Below, piece after piece: positions 48,701 to 54,975 of a stretch of DNA of 54,975 nt. Below the pieces are notes generated by a model. It was not told where the DNA came from. It ran no database searches and saw only the letters and a program-made list of their open reading frames with translations. Position 1 is the first letter of the stretch, and each line of letters opens with the position of its first letter. Position numbers and translations under genes: made by a program. Source of the stretch: an uncultured Gammaproteobacteria bacterium (GTDB lineage: Bacteria; Pseudomonadota; Gammaproteobacteria; GCA-002705445; GCA-002716945); NCBI GenBank assembly GCA_913045115.1, contig CAJWPJ010000005.1, forward strand, positions 1 to 54,975, read 5' to 3'.

Positions 48701-50002
48701 TGTAAATAATTGATTAGCAGCCTCTTCGGTAGGAGGCTCTCCTGGCCTCATCATTCTGTAAATCTCGATTAAAGCAGACTTTTGGTCAACTGTAGGATCG
48801 ATATCTAGGGTGTTACATATAAAAGTACCTCTATCTAAATCATTTGTGTGAAGAATTGTGAAATTAGAGATACCAAATTCATGAATTTGAGAAATTACCT
48901 CAAGATCAATTTCTTGATTGCAGAATAAAATGCTTATTGGCACAGATTTTATATTTTGCAATTTTTCTTTTATAGATTTATCTATTTTTACATTTGCTTC
49001 ACAGATCAGTTCTCCTGTCTCTGAATCAATAACTTGCTCTGAAGTCACCATATCAACTTTGATGTCAGGTCCTTTTATTTTTATAGGTACATCGTTAGCA
49101 ATACGTTTGCCTAATAGAAAATCATCCGGTACTTGGAAGGCCTTCATTTTACTTTTTTTAGCAGCTTCTATCTGCCTGACAGTTATGCGCTTGCCTTTAC
49201 CTACAATTAGTTTTTTATTGTGATAAATGTCAAATGAAGCAATGCTACCTTTGAGATCGTCTAACTTTTGGTCGATAAATATTTTGTTATCTTTAACTGT
49301 AATCTTGTTGAAGTCGTAGAAGTTTTCTATTATCTCTTTGGTAGAGTATCCGAGCGCTCTCAATATTATTGTAGATGCTATTTTTCTTCGTCTATCAATT
49401 CTTGCATAAATTACATCTTTCTGATCAAATTCAAAATCTAGCCAAGAACCTCGATATGGAATGACCCGTGCGGAAAAAAGTAATTTGCCAGATGCATGAG
49501 TTCTGCCTCTATCATGATCAAAAAATACACCAGGTGACCTGTGTAATTGAGACACAACAACGCGCTCAGTTCCATTGACAATAAATGTACCGTACTTTGT
49601 CATTATCGGAAGTTCACCTAAGAAAACCTCCTCATTTTCAAAAATTTCTATCTTATCCGAATTTTTCTCGTCTATGTTTGTATATAGCTTGAAGTTAACC
49701 TTAATTGGTACAGAATATGTCTTGCTACTGATTCTACATTCTTCCTCATTAAACTCAGGCTTATCTAATTTAAAGCTTGTGTATTCTAATTTGCAGTTAT
49801 TTGAATAATCATATATGGGAAAAACTGATTGAAATACTCGGTGTAGTCCAGATTTTTGCATGTCAAGACTGCCATTTGATAAACCTAAAAATTCATTGTA
49901 GGAATTTATTTGTAAATCGATTAAATTTGGTGCCTCAATGACATCACTTGTTTTGCCGAAACTTTTACGAATACGTTTTTTTTCAGTATAAGAATATGTC
50001 AT
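45776..50002 (-). CDS. rpoB: RNA polymerase beta subunit
   Basis: RNA polymerase beta subunit. With the ATG at 50002 it has 1408 residues starting [17 protein letters not shown], closely matching the E. coli start; a TTG two codons upstream is also open. The rifampicin region [31 protein letters not shown] is wild type at the classical resistance positions. The C-terminal [24 protein letters not shown] is intact. It is about 66 residues longer than E. coli RpoB, spread over lineage-variable regions. Its translation-initiation site sits in a hairpin. Confidence 0.98.
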   Translation of the reverse strand: MTYSYTEKKRIRKSFGKTSDVIEAPNLIDLQINSYNEFLGLSNGSLDMQKSGLHRVFQSVFPIYDYSNNCKLEYTSFKLDKPEFNEEECRISSKTYSVPIKVNFKLYTNIDEKNSDKIEIFENEEVFLGELPIMTKYGTFIVNGTERVVVSQLHRSPGVFFDHDRGRTHASGKLLFSARVIPYRGSWLDFEFDQKDVIYARIDRRRKIASTIILRALGYSTKEIIENFYDFNKITVKDNKIFIDQKLDDLKGSIASFDIYHNKKLIVGKGKRITVRQIEAAKKSKMKAFQVPDDFLLGKRIANDVPIKIKGPDIKVDMVTSEQVIDSETGELICEANVKIDKSIKEKLQNIKSVPISILFCNQEIDLEVISQIHEFGISNFTILHTNDLDRGTFICNTLDIDPTVDQKSALIEIYRMMRPGEPPTEEAANQLFTNLFQSSERYDLSDVGRMKFNSRVGRESMEGETTLSNEDILDVLKTLINIRNGSDSVDDIDHLGNRRVKCVGEMVENVFRVGLVRVEKAVKERMTTMELAEKLQPKDIVNSKPITATLKEFFGTSQLSQFMDQNNPLAEITHKRRISALGPGGLTRERAGFEVRDVHPTHYGRVCPIETPEGPNIGLINSLATYSRTNSYGFLETPYRVVSKNKVRDEIKWLSAIEESKYMIAQANTTLDSKDNIVGDLISCRFNNEFTISSPDKVELMDVSPRQVVSVAAALIPFLEHDDANRALMGSNMQRQAVPLLIPDKPLVGTGMEKTVAVDSGASVKVRRDGVVDYVDASRIIVNVDEKYVGDDSDTGVDIYPLTKYTRTNQNTCINQRPLVKPGDKVTAGDAIADGPSTDLGELALGQNLLIAFMPWNGYNFEDSILVSEKVVREDRFTSIHIEELECVARDTKLGSEEITADIPNVSENLLNKLDSSGIVYVGAEVKSGDILVGKVTPKGETQLTPEEKLLRAIFGEKASDVKDSSLKVPSGMDGTVIDVRVFTREGIDKDKRAIEIEEAQIEEVKKNLVDELRINQETIYLRARKLLLNKTLSKAVLDLKSGSKLTTTLIETVANDDLFKLQTKVEKVNISLANLANNIDDLHSKFNQDLEEVTKKITMPDDLGPGVQKKIKVYLAVKRTLQPGDKMAGRHGNKGVISQIIPVEDMPHREDGTPVDIVLNPLGVPSRMNVGQVLETHLGWAAHGIGEKINQMLKEQQEIKKLKQFITKVYKECPGFTKYTIDKFSDEEILTLANNLKNGIPMATPVFDGASEDEIKKMLELAELPLSGQSILYDGRTGEKFERPVTIGYMYIIKLNHLVDDKMHARSTGPYSLVTQQPLGGKAQFGGQRFGEMEVWALQAYGATNVLQEVLTVKSDDIAGRNKVYKNIVDGDYTTEAHVPESFNVLLKEIRSLSINIDLDSENKSN

Positions 50003-50004
50003 AG

Positions 50005-50021
50005 CCAAAAGATCCTTTTGG
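50005..50021 (-). promoter_or_regulatory. Hairpin enclosing the rpoB ribosome-binding site
   Basis: CCAAAAG (50005-50011) and CTTTTGG (50015-50021) form a perfect 7-bp stem with a 3-nt loop. On the minus strand the AAGGAT that would serve as Shine-Dalgarno lies in the 5' arm and loop, two bases before the rpoB ATG region. Closing this stem would hide the ribosome-binding site. Confidence 0.6.
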
Positions 50022-50077
50022 TTTCTACCAAATTTAATTTCTCAATGTTTATTTGAGTAATGTTATGTTGTGTTAGT

Positions 50078-50455
50078 CTATTTGAGTTCAACAGTTGCTC
50101 CAGCTTCTTCCAATTGCTTTTTAAAGTCGTCTGCTTCCTCTTTAGAAGCACCTTCTTTTAAAACACATGGTGCTGATTCAACTTTATCTTTTGCTTCTTT
50201 AAGACCCAGACCAGTAATTGCTCTAACAGCCTTAATAACTGCTACCTTATTACCGCCCATGTCTGCTAAAGAAACATCAAATTCGGTTTTCTCTGCTGCT
50301 GCATCGCCACCATCACCGGCTGCTGCTGGTGCTGCTGCAACTGCTGCTGCTGCTGTAACTCCGAATTTTTCTTCCATCTGTGATATGAGGTCAACAACTT
50401 CCATCACAGTCATATTTGATATACTTTCTAGTATGTCGTCTTTACTCACTGCCAT
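50078..50455 (-). CDS. rplL: Ribosomal protein L7/L12
   Basis: bL12 stalk protein, 125 residues from the second of two adjacent ATGs (better spaced from GGGAG). The N-terminal dimerisation helix ([26 protein letters not shown]) is followed by an Ala-rich hinge and a C-terminal factor-binding domain ([24 protein letters not shown]). The 69-75-nt gap to rpoB holds the rpoB hairpin. Confidence 0.97.
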   Translation of the reverse strand: MAVSKDDILESISNMTVMEVVDLISQMEEKFGVTAAAAVAAAPAAAGDGGDAAAEKTEFDVSLADMGGNKVAVIKAVRAITGLGLKEAKDKVESAPCVLKEGASKEEADDFKKQLEEAGATVELK

Positions 50456-50472
50456 CATTTTCTCCCGATATA

Positions 50473-50994
50473 TTAATTCTTAGATGCTTTCACAGCATCG
50501 ATAGTTCTCACAAGTTTACTTGGAACGGCATTCATCGTTCCCATAAGTTTTTGAATAGGGCCCTGCATTACTGATAATAACTTGGCTATAGCCTCTTCAT
50601 AAGATGGAAGAGATGCAAGTTTTTTTAGTTCGCTAATATCAAGGTCTTTTCCTTGATAGTTAATAGCTTTCGGCTTTAAATTCTCATGCTTATCAATGAA
50701 TTCTTTTATTGATTTTGCAAATTTGCCTGCATCTTCTTTTCCTACTGCGACAATCTGTGGTCCCTTAATGTTCTCTGACATAGATGCAAATTGGCTGTCC
50801 TTAAGAGCCATTTTAAGCATGTTGTTTTTAACAAGCTTTATGAATACACCCGATTCGCGAGTTGTTTTCCTAAGCTCATTTAATTCGTTCGATGTTAGTC
50901 CAGAATAGTCAGCTGTTAAAACAACTTCAGCATCACTCAATACAGCGGTCATCTCCTTCACTAACTCTTGTTTTTGGGATAAATTTAGCGGCAT
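50473..50994 (-). CDS. rplJ: Ribosomal protein L10
   Basis: uL10, 173 residues, base of the L7/L12 stalk. It begins [25 protein letters not shown] and contains the [10 protein letters not shown] segment and a C-terminal helix for L12 dimers. It follows rplA by 1 nt; no separate L10 leader is possible here. Confidence 0.97.
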   Translation of the reverse strand: MPLNLSQKQELVKEMTAVLSDAEVVLTADYSGLTSNELNELRKTTRESGVFIKLVKNNMLKMALKDSQFASMSENIKGPQIVAVGKEDAGKFAKSIKEFIDKHENLKPKAINYQGKDLDISELKKLASLPSYEEAIAKLLSVMQGPIQKLMGTMNAVPSKLVRTIDAVKASKN

Positions 50995-50995
50995 T

Positions 50996-51697
50996 CTAGC
51001 TCCTCTTCTCGACTGACGATAAGTCTACCTTAATTCCAGGTCCCATAGTAGAGGAAATTGTAATATTTTTCATATATTTACCTTTGGCTGATGAGGGTTT
51101 TGCTTTGTTTAAATCTGAAACAAGTGCAATAGCATTATCTGCAAGTTTTTTTGTCTCAAAATCAAGCTTACCAATAATAGCATGTATGATACCTGCCTTA
51201 TCATTTTTATACCTAATTTGACCTTTTTTTGCTTTTGTAATTGCATCAGCAATATTCTTTGTGACAGTTCCTTCTTTAGGGTTGGGCATTAAATTTTTTG
51301 GTCCTAAGATCCTGCCAAGTTGACCCATTTTTTTCATGCAGTCAGGAGTTGCAACCACAATATCAGCCACTAAGTCTTTATCTTTTTTTACTTTATCTAT
51401 CAGATCCTCGAAACCCACTTCATCTGCACCAGCTTCCTTTGCTGCTTTTTCGTCTTCTCCATCTGCAAAAGCTACAACAGTCATAGTCTTGCCAATCCCA
51501 TGAGGTAACGTCGAAGACCCACGTACACCCTGATCAGATTTAGTAGCATCAATACCAAGATTCACGCTAAGATCCACGCTTTCATTAAATTTAGCTTTCG
51601 GCGCACTCTTCAGTAATTCGATAGCTTCTTCAATGCTATAGTCTTTGAATGTATCTATCTTTTCTTGTATAACTTTTGCTTTTTTTGTAAGAGCCAT
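50996..51697 (-). CDS. rplA: Ribosomal protein L1
   Basis: uL1, 233 residues, the L1 stalk protein and operon autorepressor in E. coli. It includes KFNESVDLSVNLGIDATKSDQGVRGS, LGRILGPKNLMPNPKEGTVT and the terminal TMGPGIKVDLSSV. It abuts rplK. Confidence 0.98.
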   Translation of the reverse strand: MALTKKAKVIQEKIDTFKDYSIEEAIELLKSAPKAKFNESVDLSVNLGIDATKSDQGVRGSSTLPHGIGKTMTVVAFADGEDEKAAKEAGADEVGFEDLIDKVKKDKDLVADIVVATPDCMKKMGQLGRILGPKNLMPNPKEGTVTKNIADAITKAKKGQIRYKNDKAGIIHAIIGKLDFETKKLADNAIALVSDLNKAKPSSAKGKYMKNITISSTMGPGIKVDLSSVEKRS

Positions 51698-52128
51698 TAG
51701 TCTTCCACCTCTATTCCCATGCTTCTCGCTGTACCGGCAATAATTTTGATTGAATTCTCTAAACTAGCACCTGTTAAGTCTCCTTCTTTTGTTTTAACTA
51801 TCTCTGCTAATTGGTCTTTAGTGACTTTAGCAACTTTTTTTGTGTGCGGTGTGGGACTGCCTTTTTGTATACCTGCTGCTTTTTTGAGAAGAACAGCTGC
51901 AGGCGCAGATTTTATTACAAAGTCAAAAGATCTGTCTTTGTATACATTTATGACAACAGGTAATGCCATACCTTTCTCGGAATCCTTAGTCTTATCATTA
52001 AACTGTTTACAAAAATCTTGAATGTTTAACCCGTGCTGGCCAAGTGCCGGACCAACTGGTGGCGCTGGGTTAGCAGATCCAGCAGGGACTTGAAGCTTAA
52101 CTTGTGTCATTAATTCTTTTGCTGCCAT
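51697..52128 (-). CDS. rplK: Ribosomal protein L11
   Basis: uL11, 143 residues, GTPase-associated centre. The N-terminal [27 protein letters not shown] (thiostrepton-binding region) and the C-terminal [12 protein letters not shown] are conserved. It is coupled to nusG. Confidence 0.98.
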   Translation of the reverse strand: MAAKELMTQVKLQVPAGSANPAPPVGPALGQHGLNIQDFCKQFNDKTKDSEKGMALPVVINVYKDRSFDFVIKSAPAAVLLKKAAGIQKGSPTPHTKKVAKVTKDQLAEIVKTKEGDLTGASLENSIKIIAGTARSMGIEVED

Positions 52129-52655
52129 TATCCTTTCTCCACTTGTGTTAATGATAGTTCTATAGGTGTCGGCTTACCAAAAACTAGAACTGATACTTTA
52201 AGCTTATTTTTCTCAAAATCAACTGTTTCTACCACCCCATTAAAGTCATTAAATGGTCCATCAGTGATTCTCACAACTTCACCTGGTTCAAACATTACTT
52301 TTGGCTTCGGCTTATCCACATCATTTTGCATGGATTGCATCAAATTATCAGCCTCTGCTTTTTTAAGTGGGACAGGCTTATCACTTGTGCCTCCTATAAA
52401 CCCTAGTACTTGGGGCGCACTTTTTACGAGATGCCAAGTCTCATCATTCATATCCATTTTAATCATTACATAGCCGGGGAAATATTTTCTCTCGGATCTC
52501 TTCTTTTTTCCTTCTCTAATTTCTAGAACTTCTTCAGTTGGAACCAATATCTCCTCAAATGAGTCTTGAAGCCCACTTCTCTTTATGCGATCTTCGAGAG
52601 TAAGTTTTACCTTATTTTCGTATCCTGAGAAAGCTTGTAATACATACCAATCCAT
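52128..52655 (-). CDS. nusG: Transcription elongation factor NusG
   Basis: NusG links RNA polymerase to Rho or to S10/ribosomes. The ATG at 52655 gives 175 residues starting [13 protein letters not shown] and overlaps the secE stop as TAATG. An upstream in-frame ATG at 52688 would lie in secE. The NGN domain ([28 protein letters not shown]) and the C-terminal KOW domain ([19 protein letters not shown]) are complete. Confidence 0.98.
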   Translation of the reverse strand: MDWYVLQAFSGYENKVKLTLEDRIKRSGLQDSFEEILVPTEEVLEIREGKKKRSERKYFPGYVMIKMDMNDETWHLVKSAPQVLGFIGGTSDKPVPLKKAEADNLMQSMQNDVDKPKPKVMFEPGEVVRITDGPFNDFNGVVETVDFEKNKLKVSVLVFGKPTPIELSLTQVEKG

Positions 52656-53023
52656 TATGCTACTCCATATAAGGTGCCTATGGCCCACCCTAACAACATA
52701 TCAAAAAGCCACAAAAGGATGCCCACGACTATAACAACAAATACAACTCCTAATGTCGTTTGTGTAGTCTCCTGCTTCGTTGGCCAAGTTACTTTTTTAA
52801 GTTCTACTTTAGAGTCAGTGACATAAGAATAGACTAACTTGCCAAAATCACTTTGGTAGGCAATAAAACTCGATAATATCAAAACCGTAATCATACCGAC
52901 TACCCTATAAAATAATCTAACGTCACTGTAATAATAAAACAGAAACATACCGGTGATCAGAACACCAATAGATAGTATTAAGTACGATTTTCCGGAATTA
53001 GCTTCTATGTTTTTTTCTGTCAT
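52655..53023 (-). CDS. secE: Preprotein translocase subunit SecE
   Basis: 122 residues with three membrane helices (about 13-32, 37-54 and 90-115), the gammaproteobacterial form; many bacteria have one. The conserved amphipathic segment VELKKVTWPTKQETTQTT precedes the last helix. It sits between tRNA-Trp and nusG as in E. coli. Confidence 0.96.
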   Translation of the reverse strand: MTEKNIEANSGKSYLILSIGVLITGMFLFYYYSDVRLFYRVVGMITVLILSSFIAYQSDFGKLVYSYVTDSKVELKKVTWPTKQETTQTTLGVVFVVIVVGILLWLFDMLLGWAIGTLYGVA

Positions 53024-53045
53024 GGCATTACCTTCGTCAATTCGT

Positions 53046-53118
53046 CAGGCCAGGAGGGACTCGAACCCCCAACCTACGGTTTTGGAGACCGTCGCTCTAC
53101 CAGTTGAGCTACTAGCCT
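53046..53118 (-). tRNA. trpT: tRNA-Trp (CCA anticodon)
   Basis: A 73-nt cloverleaf: acceptor AGGCTAG paired with CTGGCCT (one G-U wobble), D arm with AGCTCAACTGGTAGAGC, anticodon loop CTCCAAA with anticodon CCA, T arm GGGGGTTCGAGTCCC and discriminator G. The 3' CCA is not encoded; ACG follows instead. The location between tuf and secE is the standard trpT site. A 6-bp inverted repeat ATCATT/AATGAT (53119-53137) abuts the 5' end and reaches the tuf stop. Confidence 0.97.
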
Positions 53119-53140
53119 ATCATTAAAAATCAATGATAGT

Positions 53141-54331
53141 TTACTCTACTATTTTCGATACGACTCCAGCTCCAACAGTCTTGCCACCTTCACGTATCGC
53201 AAATTTTAGACCTTGTTCTAAAGCAATAGGTGTTATGAGTTCGACATTCATTTTTACATTATCACCAGGCATAACCATTTCCACATCTTTTGGTAGTTCT
53301 ATAGCTCCAGTTACATCAGTAGTCCTGAAATAAAACTGAGGTCTGTAGTTTCCAAAGAAAGGAGTATGTCTTCCACCTTCGTCTTTTGATAATACGTAAA
53401 CTTCACATTCGAATTTAGTGTGAGGCTTAATTGAACCTGGGACACATAGCACTTGTCCTCTTTCAACCTCCTCACGTTTAGTGCCTCTTAAAAGTACGCC
53501 GACATTATCTCCGGCAACGCCTTCATCAAGAAGTTTCCTAAACATTTCGACTCCGGTACATGTGGTTTTTTGTGTCTCTTTAATACCGACGATTTCTATT
53601 TCTTCACCCACATTTACTTTTCCTCTTTCTATTCTGCCTGTGACTACTGTTCCACGACCTGATATCGAAAATACATCTTCAATCGGCATTAGGAATGTTT
53701 GATCAACTGGACGTTCAGGAACAGGAATAAATTTGTCCATCTCTTCAACAAGTTTTTCAATTGAAGGAATACCAATGTCTGATGAATCACCTTCAATAGC
53801 TTTTAAGGCAGAACCTGAAACTATAGGCACGTCATCACCAGGGAAATCATATTTAGAGAGCAGTTCTCTAATTTCCATTTCAACTAAATCTGTTAATTCT
53901 TTATCATCTACTTGATCGGCTTTATTCAGGTAGACTACTATGTGTGGCACTCCAACTTGACGCGCTAAGAGAATATGCTCTCTAGTTTGAGGCATAGGAC
54001 CGTCAGCTGCAGAACATACTAGAATGGCACCATCCATCTGCGCAGCACCTGTAATCATATTTTTTACATAATCAGCATGACCTGGGCAATCTACATGCGC
54101 ATAGTGTCTATCTGTTGATTCATACTCTACGTGAGCTGTTGCAATCGTAATACCACGCTCTCTTTCTTCAGGTGCATTATCAATCTGGTCGTAGGCTTTT
54201 GCTTCACCACCAAATTTCTCACCCATCACTTTTGTGATAGCCGCAGTAAGTGTTGTTTTACCATGATCAACGTGTCCAATTGTACCTACGTTTACATGGG
54301 CCTTATTTCTTTCAAATTTTTCCTTAGCCAT
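53141..54331 (-). CDS. tuf: Elongation factor Tu
   Basis: EF-Tu, 396 residues from the ATG at 54331, beginning [21 protein letters not shown]. The G motifs are GHVDHGKTT (about 19-27), DCPGHADY and NKAD. Domains II and III are complete through [23 protein letters not shown]. The same frame stays open upstream through a J-domain fragment and a lyase fragment; these are not EF-Tu. There is no good ribosome-binding site before the ATG, and the tRNA genes that usually precede tufB are absent. This is the only tuf in the window. Confidence 0.97.
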   Translation of the reverse strand: MAKEKFERNKAHVNVGTIGHVDHGKTTLTAAITKVMGEKFGGEAKAYDQIDNAPEERERGITIATAHVEYESTDRHYAHVDCPGHADYVKNMITGAAQMDGAILVCSAADGPMPQTREHILLARQVGVPHIVVYLNKADQVDDKELTDLVEMEIRELLSKYDFPGDDVPIVSGSALKAIEGDSSDIGIPSIEKLVEEMDKFIPVPERPVDQTFLMPIEDVFSISGRGTVVTGRIERGKVNVGEEIEIVGIKETQKTTCTGVEMFRKLLDEGVAGDNVGVLLRGTKREEVERGQVLCVPGSIKPHTKFECEVYVLSKDEGGRHTPFFGNYRPQFYFRTTDVTGAIELPKDVEMVMPGDNVKMNVELITPIALEQGLKFAIREGGKTVGAGVVSKIVE

Positions 54332-54421
54332 TTTTTTAACATCTTCACCTACATCTGATAATTTATCTGGATGGTATTTTTTTACTACTTTCCTATATGC
54401 TTTTTTCACCTCATCATCACT
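54332..54421 (-). pseudogene. J-domain fragment (DjlA/DnaJ-type) fused in frame to tuf
   Basis: About 30 codons directly before the tuf ATG encode helices II-III of a J domain: [19 protein letters not shown] with the HPD motif intact, then [10 protein letters not shown]. The wording, including the LSxxG spacing, resembles the C-terminal J domain of DjlA. Neither the beginning nor the end of a J protein is present. The right seam falls at MAKEKF, a sequence that DjlA-type J domains (KMAKEKF) and EF-Tu plausibly share. Probably a join artefact or recombination remnant. Confidence 0.75.
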
Positions 54422-54975
54422 AGGACAGAAGACTTTTTTTGCTATGTCAATTTGCGATGGATGAAGAGACCATGCTCCATGACACCCAAGAATAAAAGCA
54501 TTCCTAAATTGTATTTCACATCCTTCAGGGTCATCAAAGTCTCCATAAGGGCCAAAAAAGGCCTTTATATTATTTGATGCACAAGCATCTATCATTTTAG
54601 ACAAGGAATAATGCCAAAGGTCCTGTTGAAGAAATTCTCTTTTTGATGTTTTTTCTTCTGAATCAGTCAGAATACCATAATCTGGATGACTTCCCCCAAC
54701 TCTAACTGTTTTCATACCTCTTGATGCAGCAAGATCTGCTGGACCAAGACTAAATCCATGGAGCCTAGGGCTGCATGCAGCTAAAGACTCTACATTCATA
54801 ACTCCTTCTGCTGTCTCAAGAATTATATGAATTTTGATCTGTTTGTTTAATTTATTTTCTGCCTCATTAAGAGCAATTATTCGATCAGCAAATAAAATCT
54901 CTTCTGGCGCACCCATAAATTTAATACCATCAGCTCCCATTTTTTTCAGATTTTGCACCCTAAGCCTTGCATCTT
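54422..54975 (-). CDS. HpcH/HpaI aldolase/citrate-lyase family protein (malyl-CoA lyase-like), fragment
   Basis: The frame is open from the window edge and covers about 185 residues of a CoA-ester lyase of the L-malyl-CoA/beta-methylmalyl-CoA lyase type. [13 protein letters not shown] (catalytic-barrel Glu), [25 protein letters not shown] and [17 protein letters not shown] are characteristic. The N terminus lies outside the window. The C terminus, usually another 50-60 residues, is missing: after FCPSDDEV the sequence becomes J domain. Such lyases split malyl-CoA to acetyl-CoA and glyoxylate. They are not expected next to tuf. Confidence 0.78.

Noticed and set aside
50070-50483. Plus-strand open frame of 137 codons opposite rplL, and similar plus-strand frames opposite rpoB, rpoC, fusA and leuS
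   Set aside because: They mirror highly conserved genes on the other strand, have no ribosome-binding site and encode low-complexity Ser/Leu/Pro-rich sequences typical of antisense shadows.
54332-54975. A genuine new multidomain lyase-J-EF-Tu protein
   Set aside because: Both partner domains are cut mid-fold, the seams lie at short shared strings and the EF-Tu start is intact, so a misjoin is the simpler explanation unless reads prove otherwise.

Overview
The window is a dense, AT-rich chromosomal segment of a gammaproteobacterium. The evidence is gene order (miaB-ybeZ-ybeY-corC-lnt-leuS-lptE, holA/nadD/rsfS, yhdP next to a nitrilase), a lipoprotein LptE, a three-helix SecE and the classical beta-tuf-to-alpha ribosomal gene order. 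The very short or overlapping gene borders, the frequent TTG/GTG starts and the near absence of intrinsic terminators suggest a streamlined, probably marine, free-living lineage (SAR86-like is a guess that cannot be settled here). Almost everything is core housekeeping. No CRISPR array, insertion sequence, prophage or rRNA was seen, and no stretch over about 300 bases lacks a gene apart from the suspect right end.

Layout. (1) 1-6.9 kb, minus strand: a nitrilase cut by the window edge, yhdP, rsfS, nadD, proA, holA. nadD has to start at an ATT codon. (2) 6.9-12.8 kb, mixed strands: an island of about 5.9 kb that separates holA from lptE, which are neighbours in E. coli. It holds a beta-hydroxyacid dehydrogenase, an Irr-type Fur-family regulator, a DUF3501 protein, a two-cluster Fe-S/CCG protein, a rubrerythrin, pyrD, a small unknown gene and a metallo-beta-lactamase-fold hydrolase. 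The rubrerythrin promoter is near-consensus, and a perfect 8-1-8 palindrome matching the Irr (ICE) box lies over its -10. (3) 12.8-22.3 kb, minus strand: lptE, leuS, lnt, corC, ybeY, phoH, miaB, ssb and an MFS transporter, with uvrA divergent on the plus strand. (4) 25.3-53.1 kb, minus strand: a continuous run tuf-tRNA-Trp-secE-nusG-rplKAJL-rpoBC-rpsLG-fusA-rpsJ-rplC...rpmJ-rpsM-rpsK-rpsD-rpoA-rplQ. There is no tuf copy between fusA and rpsJ. rpmJ (37 codons) is present. L3 carries a 58-residue acidic tail. (5) 54.3-55.0 kb: EF-Tu is preceded in frame by a J-domain fragment and a malyl-CoA-lyase-type fragment. The seams fall at short sequences the families share, so this looks like a chimeric join rather than native DNA.

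How it works together: region 4 makes the transcription and translation machinery. Regions 1 and 3 supply outer-membrane biogenesis (LptE, Lnt, YhdP), ribosome and tRNA maturation (YbeY, RsfS, MiaB), DNA replication and repair (HolA, Ssb, UvrA) and amino-acid, NAD and pyrimidine steps (ProA, NadD, PyrD). The island in region 2 looks like an iron/haem-responsive peroxide-defence cassette and is the most interesting accessory content.
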